From assembly GCF_000381905.1 (NCBI RefSeq), contig NZ_KB907258.1, forward strand, positions 62,001-126,000: a stretch of DNA of 64,000 bases. Direction: 5' to 3'. Shown one piece after another: positions 45,820 through 55,877 of the stretch. Source of the stretch: Paenibacillus fonticola DSM 21315 (GTDB lineage: Bacteria; Bacillota; Bacilli; Paenibacillales; Paenibacillaceae). The notes below the pieces were generated by a model, which saw nothing but the letters and a program-made list of their open reading frames with translations, made no database searches and was not told where the DNA came from. The first letter of the stretch is position 1; the number at the start of each line of letters is the position of its first letter. The translations under genes and the position numbers were made by a program.

Positions 45820-48800
45820 TCAAGCAATTTCCACCGTTTCCTCATCCTCCAGCTTGACGGAGACGAGCTTGGATACCCCGCCTTCCTCCATCGTCACCCC
45901 ATAGAGAACGTCCGCCTCTTCCATCGTCCCTTTGCGGTGCGTTACGACGATGAACTGGGTTTGCTCGGAGAATTCGCGCAAATATTGGGCGAACCTGGCC
46001 ACGTTCGCTTCATCCAGCGCCGCTTCGACCTCATCAAGCACGCAGAACGGCACCGGTTTAACATGAAGGATAGCGAACAGCAGCGCCATCGCTGTCAATG
46101 CGCGTTCACCGCCCGAGAGAAGCTGTAAGTTTTGCAGCTTTTTGCCCGGCGGCTGGGCTACAACATCGATCCCCGTCTCAAGCAGATTGTCCGGGTCGAT
46201 CAGCACCAGATCTGCGCGGCCCCCACCGAACAGCTTGGTAAATACCGTTCCAAACTCACGGCGGATCGCATCGAAAGTAACTTTAAAGCGCTTGGACATT
46301 TCCTCATCCATTTCCTTAATGACCTGGTACAGCGTCGTCTTGGCCTCCACCAAATCATCCTTCTGCTCACTAAGGAACTGATAACGTTCGGATACGCGCT
46401 CATATTCATCGATCGCTCCCAGGTTAACTTCACCGAGCAGCGTAATTTGCCGCTTCAGCTCCTTAACCTGCGCTTGCGTCTGCGGCACGTCCTCTGGAAC
46501 AGCGTAGCGCTGCTTCGCCAGCTCGAAGCTAAGCTCATATTCATCGCTTAGCTTATGTAAAATGTTGTCCAGCTCCACATCGAGACGATTCGCTTGTATC
46601 TCCGTTTGTCGCAGCTGTTCCTCGACAGCCTTAAGGCCAATCCTCTGCTCTTTCGTCTCGTTCTCGCCTTCCTCCAGCTTCTTGACCAGCACACTGCGGG
46701 AGGCACGTTCCATGTCAAGCTGCTCGCTCGTACGCTCCTTCTTCAATTTGAAGTCATTCAGTTCCTCCCGCTGATTGACGCTCTGCATTTCATTTTGCTT
46801 CAAATCTACTTCAAATGATTGCAGAATACTGCGATTTTGTTCCAGCTCTTTTTTCTGTATATCGCATTCTTCCTGTGAACGCTGCAGCTGCTCGCGCAAA
46901 GAAAGACATTCCTGATCCAGCTTGCCTTCACGCACTTTAAGTCCGGTCAACTGCTCTTGCAGTTCTTCCTTCACCGACTCATTCGCCTTACGGGCAAATT
47001 CTGCGGCTTGAATCGACTGGCGGATCGTCTGTTCTTCCTGCTCCAGTTCCTTGAGCCTCGCTTCTGCCGAGGCTTTGCTCCTATCCAGTTCCTCAATCTC
47101 CCGCGTATAATGCCCCTTCTCTTGCCCATACAGCTCGAATTGCTCGGAGACATGTCTCCATTCGTGCTCCACTTGCTTCAGCTCACCGGTGTAGGACTGC
47201 TCCTCTGTCCGTTTGGCATCCCCGGCTTCGCGCAGCTTCTCCAGCTCTTGCTCGCATTGCATCATTTGAGCGCGGACATCATTGAGTCCGCCTCTAAGCT
47301 TGCCCAGCATATCCTCGCTTTCGCGAATGTCTGTGGCCAACTGATCCAACTGGCGCTTCCGCCCTAACAAATTGCTGTTTTTGCGATGCTGGCTTCCCCC
47401 GGTCATCGAACCGCCGGCATTTACGACATCGCCCTCAAGCGTGACGATCCGGAAACGGTACTGGCAGCGTGCCGCCATTTTGTTGGCTCTTTCCAGGTCG
47501 CTAGCGAATACGACATTGCCAAGCAGGCTGCCTACGATATTCGCATAACGCGGATCGTGGCCGACAAGCTCGGCGCCAATGCCGATGAAGCCCTCTGCTT
47601 CCTCCATCGTCCGCTTATCCGCCGCGGACATTTGCCGCGGACGAATGACATCGAGTGGAAGGAAGGTCGCCCGCCCAAGCTGGCGCTGCTTCAAGAACGC
47701 GATCGCCTGGCGGGAGACGGCTTCATTTTCCATGACGATATGCTGCATCGCAGCTCCAAGTGCGGTCTCAACAGCGAGCTCCAGCTTCTCCGGTACCCGG
47801 ATCAGTTCGGCAACAGCGCCGTGAACGCCGCCAAGCAGCGATTTGCGGGAAGCTTTCAGCACTTCCTTTACGCCAAGAGCAAAGCCGTCAAAGTCCTCCT
47901 CCATCTCCTTCATAGTGTCACGACGGGAGATAAGCGCTTCTCGCCGCTGCTCCCATTTACGGATGTTAGCCGAGCTTTCCTCGGCCAGCTTTTGCTGCGA
48001 CTGATGACGCTCGCTCTCCGTAATATAGCGGCTGCGAAGATCGGCAATTTCTTTGGCTAGACGCTCCAGCACCTGCTCGAGCTCTGTCTTTCTGCCCTTC
48101 AGCCGCTCGAGCTCATCCCGCCATTTCGCACCCTCTTCTTCCGAACGGTCCATCCGGCGCTGGACGCCTTCCTTCTGCTGGTCGGCATAGCGGATTTCGT
48201 TCCGGGCTTCCGCCATTTGGTTCATCGTATCCAGTAATTGCCCTTTCAGCGCTTCCTCCTGGGCCTGGCTGATCCCGCCGGTAACGCCCACAAGCTTAAT
48301 CTCTTCCGCCGAAAGCTCAGTCCTTAGCGCATGAAGCTGTTTCTCTGCTTCCGCGAACTTCTCCGCTAAAATTTCCATCTCTGCGGAACGCGCGGCATAC
48401 CGCTCTTCATTTATAGTCAGCGATTGAAGCAATTGCTCCCGGTTCTGGAGCAGGTTCTTCTCCCGCTCCTTCAATACCTCGCCGAATCCTTCACTCTTCT
48501 CGAAGCTCTCACTGTATTCCAGCAGCTGCCCCTGCAAAATATCGATATGCTCCTCCAATTGGCGGAGAGCCAGCCGGTCGCTCTCCAGCTTGGCATCATG
48601 AGCCGATACGACAGTCGACAAAGCAAGCTGTTCCTCCTGCAGCTTCGATAGCTTGCTGTTCGCCTCGCTCCATGTTTCATGGATGCTCTCGATTTGATGG
48701 ACATAAAGCGATATTTCCTTATGCTTCAATTCCTCGCGAAGCACTTTATAGCGAAGCGCCTTCTCCGATTGCTCTTTCAACGGCCCAATTTGATCTTCCA

Positions 48801-49392
48801 GCTCACTGACCAGATCGTGAATACGCAGCAAGTTTTGTTCTGTGTCATCGAGTTTTCGCCGGGCATCCCGTTTGCGGCTTTTATACTTCACAATCCCTGA
48901 GGCTTCCTCAAAAATTCCTCTGCGATCCTCGGACCGGGTACTTAAAATTTCCTCAATGCGCCCTTGACCGATTATAGAATAAGCTTCCTTCCCGATCCCT
49001 GTATCCATAAACAGCTCGGTAATATCTTTAAGCCGGCAGGATTGCTTATTGATCAGGTATTCACTGTCCCCGCTGCGATGAACCCGCCGCGTTACCGTCA
49101 CTTCACTAAAATCGAGCGGGAGGGCATGATCCGTATTGTCGAGTGTCAAGGAGACTTCTCCGTAATTAACTGCCTTACGCGCATCGCTGCCCGCAAAAAT
49201 AATATCTTCCATTTTGCCGCCGCGCAGCGACTTGGCACTCTGTTCGCCAAGCACCCAGCGAATACCATCGGAAATATTGCTTTTACCGCTGCCATTGGGG
49301 CCAACAACGGCCGTAATACCACGGACAAATTCCATTTCCGTTTTGTCGGCAAATGATTTAAAACCTGCTAACTCGATCCGTTTCAAAAACAT
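45820..49392 (-). CDS. smc: Chromosome partition protein SMC
   Basis: SMC is the condensin ATPase that compacts and separates chromosomes with ScpA/ScpB. The 1190-residue product has an N-terminal head with Walker A GPNGSGKSN (about 31-39), long coiled coils at about 170-500 and 670-1010, and a hinge at about 510-665 (GVHGAVAELI, GDVVNAGGSMTGGS). The C-terminal head has the signature LSGGERALTA (about 1092) and Walker B CVLDEVEAALDEAN. ATG 49392 (MFLKRIELAGFKSFAD) is the conserved start. It lies between rnc and ftsY. Confidence 0.98.
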   Translation of the reverse strand: MFLKRIELAGFKSFADKTEMEFVRGITAVVGPNGSGKSNISDGIRWVLGEQSAKSLRGGKMEDIIFAGSDARKAVNYGEVSLTLDNTDHALPLDFSEVTVTRRVHRSGDSEYLINKQSCRLKDITELFMDTGIGKEAYSIIGQGRIEEILSTRSEDRRGIFEEASGIVKYKSRKRDARRKLDDTEQNLLRIHDLVSELEDQIGPLKEQSEKALRYKVLREELKHKEISLYVHQIESIHETWSEANSKLSKLQEEQLALSTVVSAHDAKLESDRLALRQLEEHIDILQGQLLEYSESFEKSEGFGEVLKEREKNLLQNREQLLQSLTINEERYAARSAEMEILAEKFAEAEKQLHALRTELSAEEIKLVGVTGGISQAQEEALKGQLLDTMNQMAEARNEIRYADQQKEGVQRRMDRSEEEGAKWRDELERLKGRKTELEQVLERLAKEIADLRSRYITESERHQSQQKLAEESSANIRKWEQRREALISRRDTMKEMEEDFDGFALGVKEVLKASRKSLLGGVHGAVAELIRVPEKLELAVETALGAAMQHIVMENEAVSRQAIAFLKQRQLGRATFLPLDVIRPRQMSAADKRTMEEAEGFIGIGAELVGHDPRYANIVGSLLGNVVFASDLERANKMAARCQYRFRIVTLEGDVVNAGGSMTGGSQHRKNSNLLGRKRQLDQLATDIRESEDMLGKLRGGLNDVRAQMMQCEQELEKLREAGDAKRTEEQSYTGELKQVEHEWRHVSEQFELYGQEKGHYTREIEELDRSKASAEARLKELEQEEQTIRQSIQAAEFARKANESVKEELQEQLTGLKVREGKLDQECLSLREQLQRSQEECDIQKKELEQNRSILQSFEVDLKQNEMQSVNQREELNDFKLKKERTSEQLDMERASRSVLVKKLEEGENETKEQRIGLKAVEEQLRQTEIQANRLDVELDNILHKLSDEYELSFELAKQRYAVPEDVPQTQAQVKELKRQITLLGEVNLGAIDEYERVSERYQFLSEQKDDLVEAKTTLYQVIKEMDEEMSKRFKVTFDAIRREFGTVFTKLFGGGRADLVLIDPDNLLETGIDVVAQPPGKKLQNLQLLSGGERALTAMALLFAILHVKPVPFCVLDEVEAALDEANVARFAQYLREFSEQTQFIVVTHRKGTMEEADVLYGVTMEEGGVSKLVSVKLEDEETVEIA

Positions 49393-49507
49393 ACCTTCAC
49401 GATCACCTCTACCAACTATTGTAACATACAAAAAAGCTTAATGGGACAAGCAAGAAGTCCCCGCTGCTTGCTGCACGGGGACTATCCATCACACCATTTA
49501 ATTGTAG

Positions 49508-50203
49508 TCAGTACGAAGCTTTTAATCGTTCTAATGCTACAGCGGCAGCCTGCTGTTCCGCTTCCTTCTTGGAGCGTCCCGTTCCTTTGCCCAGCGCCCG
49601 TCCATCCATCGAAACCTCTGAGACGAATTCACGTTCGTGGGCAGGTCCCCGTTCTTCGATAATCCGGTATTCAAGCACCCCCAAATTATGATGCTGGGTC
49701 AGCTCCTGCAGCTCCGTTTTGAAATCCGTCGTCTGCAGCTTGCCGTCAATCATAAATTGCGAGAATATGAACTTATGCAAAAATGCATTAACTTCCTTCA
49801 AACCCTGATCCAGATAAAGCGCACCAATGAATGATTCGAAGACATCCGCAAGCAATGCGGGACGAGTGCGTCCCCCGGTCAATTCCTCACCCTTACCAAG
49901 CAGAACATATTTACCAAACTCCAGACTCTCAGCGAATTTGACCAAGGATGGTTCACAGACGATCGCAGCGCGAAGCTTGGTCAATTCTCCCTCTGGACGA
50001 TCCGGAAACATTCGGTACAAATGCTCGGATACAGTCAGCTCAAGAACGGCGTCGCCCAGAAACTCCAGACGCTCGTTATCCTGATGCTGACTGAACCGAT
50101 GCTCATTCACATAGGATGCATGGGTAAAGGCCTGTTTCAACAGCTGTCGGTTTTGGAATACTATTTGAAGTTTGTGCTGTAACTGCTTCAGATCTCCACT
50201 CAA
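49508..50203 (-). CDS. rnc: Ribonuclease III
   Basis: RNase III cleaves double-stranded RNA in rRNA processing and mRNA turnover. The 231 residues have the catalytic signature [14 protein letters not shown] (about 43-56) and a second acidic site in [15 protein letters not shown]-terminal double-stranded RNA-binding domain follows (about 158-228: [10 protein letters not shown]…[18 protein letters not shown]). It starts 12 bases after the fabF stop. Confidence 0.97.
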   Translation of the reverse strand: MSGDLKQLQHKLQIVFQNRQLLKQAFTHASYVNEHRFSQHQDNERLEFLGDAVLELTVSEHLYRMFPDRPEGELTKLRAAIVCEPSLVKFAESLEFGKYVLLGKGEELTGGRTRPALLADVFESFIGALYLDQGLKEVNAFLHKFIFSQFMIDGKLQTTDFKTELQELTQHHNLGVLEYRIIEERGPAHEREFVSEVSMDGRALGKGTGRSKKEAEQQAAAVALERLKASY

Positions 50204-50215
50204 CAGACTGACCCC

Positions 50216-51454
50216 TTATGCTTCAAATTTTTTCAGAATAATGGTGGCATTGTGTCCGCCAAATCCGAAGGAATTGGACATCGCTACTGTAACGTCTGCT
50301 TGTCTTGCTTGATTTGGGACATAATCCAAATCGCATTCCGGATCCTGATTTTCAAGGTTAATCGTCGGTGCGATCATGCTATTCTGAATGGTCAGGCCGC
50401 AAATAACGGCCTCCACGCCGCCTGCTGCACCGAGCAAATGCCCCGTCATCGATTTCGTCGAGCTGACGGCCACCTTGCGCGCGTGCTCTCCAAGCGCTTC
50501 TTTGATAGCCTTCGTTTCAGAGCGGTCCCCAACCGGAGTTGAAGTACCGTGCGCATTAATATAATCAATTTGATTAGGCTGAATGTCCGCGTCGCGAATA
50601 GCCATTTCCATGCAGCGCCGTGCGCCATTCGGATCCGGATCCGTCATATGATGGGCATCAGCGCTCAGTCCGTAGCCGATAACTTCGGCATAAATTTTCG
50701 CACCGCGCTTCTGGGCATGCTCCAGCGATTCAAGCACGAGAATCCCTGCCCCTTCCCCCATCACAAATCCGTCACGTCCTGTATCAAATGGCCGACTCGC
50801 CTTCTCCGGCTCTTCATTTCTAGTCGACATCGCCCGCATCGAGCAAAATCCGGCGAGACCCGTCGGTCTGATTGTCGCTTCTGCGCCGCCGCAAATCATG
50901 ACATCGGCATCCCCGCGCTGAATCAATTTATAAGAATCGCCAATGGAATGAGTTCCGGTCGCGCACGCCGTTACCGCTGTACTGTTAGGGCCTTTCGCTC
51001 CGAAAAGTATCGAGACGTGCCCGGAAGCCATATTGGCGATCATCATCGGAATAAAGAAGGGGCTTACTCGTTTCGGGCCCTTCTGCAGCAAAACATTGTG
51101 TTGATCTTCCCACGTTCCAAGTCCGCCGATGCCTGAACCGATAATGACCCCCACCCGCTCGGGTTCAACCTGTTCTCCGATCATCAGGCCGCTGTCTTTC
51201 ATGGCGTTCGTAGCCGCTGCTGCTGCAAATTGAACGAAACGGTCCATCTTGCGCGCTTCTTTGCGGTCCACATAATCCTCTGGATTGAAATCCTTTATCG
51301 ATGCCGCAATCCGTGTCGGATAGTCACTGACATCAAATGATTCGATAGCAGACACCCCTGATTTCCCTGCGGTCAGATTGCTCCAGAATTTATCCAGGTC
51401 TTGTCCAAGAGACGTAACGACTCCCATGCCTGTTATAACCACTCTATGCTTCAA
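50216..51454 (-). CDS. fabF: 3-oxoacyl-ACP synthase II (FabF)
   Basis: FabF is the elongating condensing enzyme of type II fatty acid synthesis. About 412 residues. Active-site Cys is in VTACATGTHS (about Cys164); the His pair lies in the segments NAHGTSTPVGD and STKSMTGHLLGAAG; GFGGHN is near the C-terminus. I favour a TTG start at 51454 (MKHRVVITGMG), 7 bases after GAGGTG; the upstream GTG at 51460 is too close to the ribosome binding site. Confidence 0.96.
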   Translation of the reverse strand: MKHRVVITGMGVVTSLGQDLDKFWSNLTAGKSGVSAIESFDVSDYPTRIAASIKDFNPEDYVDRKEARKMDRFVQFAAAAATNAMKDSGLMIGEQVEPERVGVIIGSGIGGLGTWEDQHNVLLQKGPKRVSPFFIPMMIANMASGHVSILFGAKGPNSTAVTACATGTHSIGDSYKLIQRGDADVMICGGAEATIRPTGLAGFCSMRAMSTRNEEPEKASRPFDTGRDGFVMGEGAGILVLESLEHAQKRGAKIYAEVIGYGLSADAHHMTDPDPNGARRCMEMAIRDADIQPNQIDYINAHGTSTPVGDRSETKAIKEALGEHARKVAVSSTKSMTGHLLGAAGGVEAVICGLTIQNSMIAPTINLENQDPECDLDYVPNQARQADVTVAMSNSFGFGGHNATIILKKFEA

Positions 51455-51533
51455 ACACACTCACCTCGTATAGATCTCATGTGCAATATTGTAATTTACT
51501 AAAACTCCCGAAAATAATCGTTAAGATGAGGAG

Positions 51534-51565
51534 AAGTCCCGCCTTCAAAAGGAGGTACGGGACTT
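51534..51565. other. Hairpin between acpP and fabF
   Basis: AAGTCCCG and CGGGACTT form a perfect outer stem, with a smaller inner stem between CCTTC and GGAGG. No T-run follows on the minus strand, so this is more likely a processing site or mRNA-stabilising structure between the two genes than a terminator. Confidence 0.5.
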
Positions 51566-51574
51566 TGAATGACA

Positions 51575-51808
51575 TTAGGTATGAGATTGTATGTAGTTTA
51601 CAACTTCACCTACAGTCGTAATCTTCTCTGCATCTTCATCTGAAATTTCCAGATCAAATTCATCTTCGAGCTCCATAACCAATTCAACAACATCGAGCGA
51701 ATCAGCACCAAGGTCATCTTTGAAAGACGCTTCAAGCGTCACTTCAGCTTCATCTGCGCCGAGGCGATCCACAACGATGCGTTTTACGCGTTCCAATACA
51801 TCAGACAT
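51575..51808 (-). CDS. acpP: Acyl carrier protein
   Basis: ACP carries growing acyl chains on a phosphopantetheine arm. 77 residues, strongly acidic, with the modified Ser in [15 protein letters not shown] (Ser37). A strong ribosome binding site (GGAGG) precedes the start. It lies between fabG and fabF. Confidence 0.98.
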   Translation of the reverse strand: MSDVLERVKRIVVDRLGADEAEVTLEASFKDDLGADSLDVVELVMELEDEFDLEISDEDAEKITTVGEVVNYIQSHT

Positions 51809-51877
51809 TCCGGTTCACCTCCTCTTTCGTATTATACGAAAATTAAAATCAAAATGCCATAGAAGCGAAACTCAAAA

Positions 51878-52627
51878 TCACATATACATTCCGCCATCTA
51901 CATGCAGCGTTTGCCCCGTCATATAAGATGCGGCATCCGAAGCGAGGAAAACAGCGACTTTGGCGATTTCTTCCGGCTGTCCCAGACGGGCAAGCGGAAT
52001 GTCGCCAAGCAGTCCTTGCCGCAATTCCTCAGGCAGCTGATCGGTCATATCCGTCGCGATAAACCCCGGTGCAATACAGTTCACCGTAATGTTCCGGCTC
52101 GCCAGTTCGCGCGCAGACGATTTGGTAAGACCGATTACGCCGGCCTTGGCCGCGACATAGTTGGCCTGGCCCGCATTGCCAAGCACACCGACGACGGATG
52201 AAATATTAATAATACGTCCTGAGCGCTGCTTCATCATCGGGCGGGTTACCGCTTTAATCCCGTTGAATACACCCTTCAGATTCGTCTCAATGACAGCGTC
52301 GAACTCTTCTTCTTTCATACGCATTATTAGATTATCTCTAGTAATCCCCGCGTTATTCACCAAAATATCAATCCGCCCCCACGCATCCAGGGTCTGTTTG
52401 ACAATGGCATCGAATTGCGCGCTGTCACCCACATGGCCTTTCACCGCAAATGCCTCTACGCCAAGCGCTTCAATTTCACGGACGACAGAAGCAGCAGCTT
52501 CTTCGTTACCAGCGTAATTAACGGCAACATTTGCACCACCCTCGGCAAGCGCAAGCGCGATGGCACGCCCGATCCCGCGGGAAGCCCCCGTCACCAGGGC
52601 AGCCTGGCCACTTAGCTGTTTTGTCAT
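51878..52627 (-). CDS. fabG: 3-oxoacyl-ACP reductase FabG
   Basis: FabG is an NADPH-dependent short-chain dehydrogenase that reduces beta-ketoacyl-ACP. About 249 residues from ATG 52627 ([24 protein letters not shown]). Motifs are [18 protein letters not shown], the catalytic Ser-Tyr-Lys set in NISSVVG and YVAAKAG, and a C-terminal [21 protein letters not shown] is just upstream; the frame is open 40 codons further, but without a ribosome binding site. Confidence 0.97.
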   Translation of the reverse strand: MTKQLSGQAALVTGASRGIGRAIALALAEGGANVAVNYAGNEEAAASVVREIEALGVEAFAVKGHVGDSAQFDAIVKQTLDAWGRIDILVNNAGITRDNLIMRMKEEEFDAVIETNLKGVFNGIKAVTRPMMKQRSGRIINISSVVGVLGNAGQANYVAAKAGVIGLTKSSARELASRNITVNCIAPGFIATDMTDQLPEELRQGLLGDIPLARLGQPEEIAKVAVFLASDAASYMTGQTLHVDGGMYM

Positions 52628-52812
52628 TGCATTCTCTCCTTTCCTAGAGTATAACGTAGCGTAAGGCTGCTGCGTTGCGAGCCCTAAAGCGAACAGCAGA
52701 CACACCGTTTTAACACTGAGCTGTATTCTAAAGCTGCACCCTAGCAACAGAAACCTAGGAGCTGAGCTGCAATATCCCAGAAGCTTCAGACCTTAACAGC
52801 CATTTCACCCTA

Positions 52813-52856
52813 GAAGCTGCAGAATACTATTAGCTGCAGAATACTAATAGCTACAG
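52813..52856. repeat. 17-bp tandem repeat at the fabD 3' end
   Basis: AGCTGCAGAATACTA occurs at 52815 and 52832, followed by a third partial copy (AGCTACAG) at 52849 that overlaps the fabD stop codon; the period is 17 bp. The rest of the 52628-52850 spacer contains looser AGCTGCA/ACCCTAG-like echoes and no gene. Confidence 0.7.
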
Positions 52857-53786
52857 CAGTGCCGCAGCCGTTTGTTCCAAGCTCTCAAAACTATTTACGT
52901 TATATGTCTTGACGTCGCGGCTTATTTTCTTAATCAATCCGGTCAGCACACTGCCAGGGCCAATTTCCACAAAAGTATCGACGCCTTGCGATAACAGCCA
53001 AGAAACGCTGTCCTCCCACAGCACGGGGGAATATACTTGTTCGACCAGCAGCCTGGCGATGTCCTCGGCCTGCCGGACCGAACTTGCCGTGACATTAGCA
53101 ACAACCGGGATCGATGCATCCCCGATCTCCAACTCGGCCAGCTTCCCGCCAAGACGCTCTGCCGCTGGCTTCATCAAAGAGGAATGGAACGGTCCGCTTA
53201 CTTCCAGCGGAATTGCCCGTTTGGCGCCAATCTCTTTTACACGCGCCACCACCGCTGCTACGCCTTCACTGCTCCCCGAAACAACGATCTGCCCCGGACA
53301 GTTGATGTTCGCCAGCTCTACCAGATTCCCGCCAGACGTAATTTCAGCGCACAATCCAGCCAGCGCTTCTCGTTCCCCGCCCAACACTGCAGCCATGGCC
53401 CCTTGCCCGCTCGGCACGGCCTGCTCCATAAATTCACCGCGCGCCCTTACCGTAGCGACCGCATCCGCAAAGCTAAGTGCTCCGGCGGCCGTCAACGCGC
53501 TGTATTCGCCCAAACTGTGGCCGGCCACAAAGTCTGGGGATATTCCTTTCGCGGCAAAAGCTTCATAAAGCACCATGCTTGTAGTCAGCAGCGCAGGCTG
53601 TGTATTGGCCGTTTGCTTGAGTTCTTTTTCGGGCCCTTCAAAAATTAGCTTGGTCAGCGGAAAGCCCAGCACTTCATCCGCCTGATCGAACAGCTGCCGG
53701 GAATCCGGCATCGCGTCATAAATATCTTTGCCCATTCCCACGCTTTGAGAACCCTGTCCCGGAAATACAAATGCCAGCTTCCCCAT
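52851..53786 (-). CDS. fabD: Malonyl-CoA:ACP transacylase FabD
   Basis: FabD loads malonyl groups onto ACP. 311 residues with PGQGSQSVGMG at the N-terminus, catalytic Ser in GHSLGEY (about Ser91), the catalytic His in GPFHSSLM, and Gln/Arg of the oxyanion and malonyl sites. It is in order plsX-fabH-fabD-fabG-acpP-fabF. Confidence 0.97.
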   Translation of the reverse strand: MGKLAFVFPGQGSQSVGMGKDIYDAMPDSRQLFDQADEVLGFPLTKLIFEGPEKELKQTANTQPALLTTSMVLYEAFAAKGISPDFVAGHSLGEYSALTAAGALSFADAVATVRARGEFMEQAVPSGQGAMAAVLGGEREALAGLCAEITSGGNLVELANINCPGQIVVSGSSEGVAAVVARVKEIGAKRAIPLEVSGPFHSSLMKPAAERLGGKLAELEIGDASIPVVANVTASSVRQAEDIARLLVEQVYSPVLWEDSVSWLLSQGVDTFVEIGPGSVLTGLIKKISRDVKTYNVNSFESLEQTAAALL

Positions 53787-53886
53787 AAATCGTCAGCACC
53801 CTTTCTTAGCCACTCCATCACATATGTTCGAGTCCAGACATGCCGTCTAGCCGCATGAAGTTGTATAAATTATAATCATTTCAAAA

Positions 53887-54873
53887 TTACCAAACGAGTA
53901 CGGAAGCTCCCCAGGTCAATCCTCCGCCAAAGCCAACCAATAGCACCGTATCGCCCGCCTGAACGCGTCCCTCCTCCGCCGCCTCGACCAAAGCAAGCGG
54001 AATCGAAGCCGCCGATGTGTTTGCGTACTTATCCACGTTGATGACGCATTTCTCCTCGGGCAAATCCAGCCGCTGCATAGCGGATTGGATAATGCGGATG
54101 TTCGCCTGGTGAGGAACAAACAGATCTATTTCGCTCTTATCCTTACCGGCTTTACGCAGCACTTCCTCCGTAGCCGTTCCCATGACACGGACCGCAAATT
54201 TGAATACTTCACGTCCATTCATGTAAATGAAGTGCTTGCCGCTTTGGATCGTCTCGGCCGAAGCGGGATAGCGCGAACCGCCTCCCTCCAGCTTCAGCAG
54301 CTCGCCTCCAGCGCCTTCTGCCCCAAGATCGAAGGAGAGGAAGCCTCTGCCTTCCGGTACTTCCCCGAGCACGACGGCTCCTGCACCATCACCGAACAGG
54401 ACGCAGGTGTTGCGATCCGTATAATCCGTAATACGGGACAAAGTATCCGCCCCGATAACGAGCGCATTACTGTACATTCCCGTTTGAATAAAACCATTCG
54501 CCACGGCAAGACTGTATACAAACCCGGAACAGGCCGCAGACAAATCAAACGCCGCCGCTTTCTTGGCTCCAAGCTTCTCCTGCAGTATGCAAGCGGTGGA
54601 AGGAAACGTCATATCCGGCGTCACTGTGGCCACAATGATCAATTCCAAATTTTCAGCTGTAATTCCCGCAGATTTCAGCGCGCGCACAGCGGCTTCATAA
54701 GCCAAATCCGAGGTCGCCTGCTCTGGAGCTGCAATATGCCGCTCCCGAATTCCCGTACGCGATACGATCCATTCATCATTTGTTTCTACCATCGTCTCTA
54801 ATTCAGCATTCGTTAATACTCGCTCAGGAACGTACTTCCCTGTTCCGATGATGCCTACTGAACGTGCTTTCAT
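53887..54873 (-). CDS. fabH: 3-oxoacyl-ACP synthase III (FabH)
   Basis: FabH condenses acyl-CoA primers with malonyl-ACP to start fatty acids, including the branched primers of Bacillales. The catalytic triad is visible: Cys in LSAACSGF (about Cys115), His in VPHQANIRI, Asn in KYANTSAAS. The C-terminus is GFGGGLTWGASVLVW. I take ATG 54873, which overlaps the plsX stop by one base (TGATG); a GTG codon lies just before it. Confidence 0.97.
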   Translation of the reverse strand: MKARSVGIIGTGKYVPERVLTNAELETMVETNDEWIVSRTGIRERHIAAPEQATSDLAYEAAVRALKSAGITAENLELIIVATVTPDMTFPSTACILQEKLGAKKAAAFDLSAACSGFVYSLAVANGFIQTGMYSNALVIGADTLSRITDYTDRNTCVLFGDGAGAVVLGEVPEGRGFLSFDLGAEGAGGELLKLEGGGSRYPASAETIQSGKHFIYMNGREVFKFAVRVMGTATEEVLRKAGKDKSEIDLFVPHQANIRIIQSAMQRLDLPEEKCVINVDKYANTSAASIPLALVEAAEEGRVQAGDTVLLVGFGGGLTWGASVLVW

Positions 54874-55877
54874 CACTCTACCACTCGCTTCCCGCTGATT
54901 TCCAGTGAAATACTCTCTGTCAAACTGCTCTGAATCGCTGTTCTTGCCTGCCTTACCGCATTCTTGATCGCCTCGCCGTCAGAGGAGCCGTGGCCCTTTA
55001 CAACGAGCCCGCTAAGACCCAGCAGCGGAGCGCCGCCATGCTCCTTGTAGTCCAGCATCTCCTTCAATCCCCGGAAGGATGGCATCAGTAGACCGGCGGC
55101 CAGCTTATTTTTTAATGATTTGGTGAACTCCTGCTTCAGAATCGAAAATATGGCCTCGGCGGTTCCTTCCAGCGCCTTCAGTAAAATATTGCCGGCAAAT
55201 CCGTCGCAAACAAGCACGTCACAAGCACCAGTCAAAACATCTCTTGCTTCGACATTGCCCACAAAATGAATTGGAAGCTGCTGAATCAGCGGGTATGCTG
55301 CCTTCGTCAGTTCATTCCCCTTCGTTTCTTCCGTCCCCACATTGAGGAGGCCGACGCGCGGTGTTCGGATGCCATGTACTTTCTCACGATAAATGCTGCC
55401 CATCAACGCATACTGAGCCAGGTGCTCCGGCTTCGCATCCATATTGGCGCCAAGATCCAGCGCCAGCACCCCTTGCCCGTCCATCGTCGGAATCATCGGC
55501 GCCAGCGCCGGACGCTCAATGCCGCTCATCCGCCCGACTACGAGCAGTCCCGTCGTCATTAACGCGCCGGTGTTGCCTGCGGAGATCATCGCCTCCGCTT
55601 CACCTTCGCGTACAAGCCTCCCTGCGACAACCATAGAAGCATCTTTCTTGCGGCGTACAGCCCTTACCGGTTCATCGTCCGCCTCAATGATTTCAGCGGC
55701 GTGATGCAGCCGCAAATTGGACGGTACTTCCGAGCCCTTTAACAGTGGGTCCAGCTGCTCACGGTCGCCAACCAGAATAATTTCGGTATCGCTCCATTCT
55801 TTGGCCGCGGCCAGAGCGCCTTCAACGTTGCTCTGCGGCGCGTGGTCACCGCCCATGGCATCAATGGCGACTCTCAT
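54873..55877 (-). CDS. plsX: Phosphate acyltransferase PlsX
   Basis: PlsX converts acyl-ACP to acyl-phosphate for PlsY and so links fatty acid and phospholipid synthesis. About 334 residues from ATG 55877 (MRVAIDAMGGDHAP). Conserved segments are GNTGALM, LDLGANMDAKPEHLAQYA and GNEL…VEARDVLTGACDVLVCDGFAGNILLK. The start lies within the end of fapR (17-base overlap), suggesting coupling with its regulator. Confidence 0.97.
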   Translation of the reverse strand: MRVAIDAMGGDHAPQSNVEGALAAAKEWSDTEIILVGDREQLDPLLKGSEVPSNLRLHHAAEIIEADDEPVRAVRRKKDASMVVAGRLVREGEAEAMISAGNTGALMTTGLLVVGRMSGIERPALAPMIPTMDGQGVLALDLGANMDAKPEHLAQYALMGSIYREKVHGIRTPRVGLLNVGTEETKGNELTKAAYPLIQQLPIHFVGNVEARDVLTGACDVLVCDGFAGNILLKALEGTAEAIFSILKQEFTKSLKNKLAAGLLMPSFRGLKEMLDYKEHGGAPLLGLSGLVVKGHGSSDGEAIKNAVRQARTAIQSSLTESISLEISGKRVVE

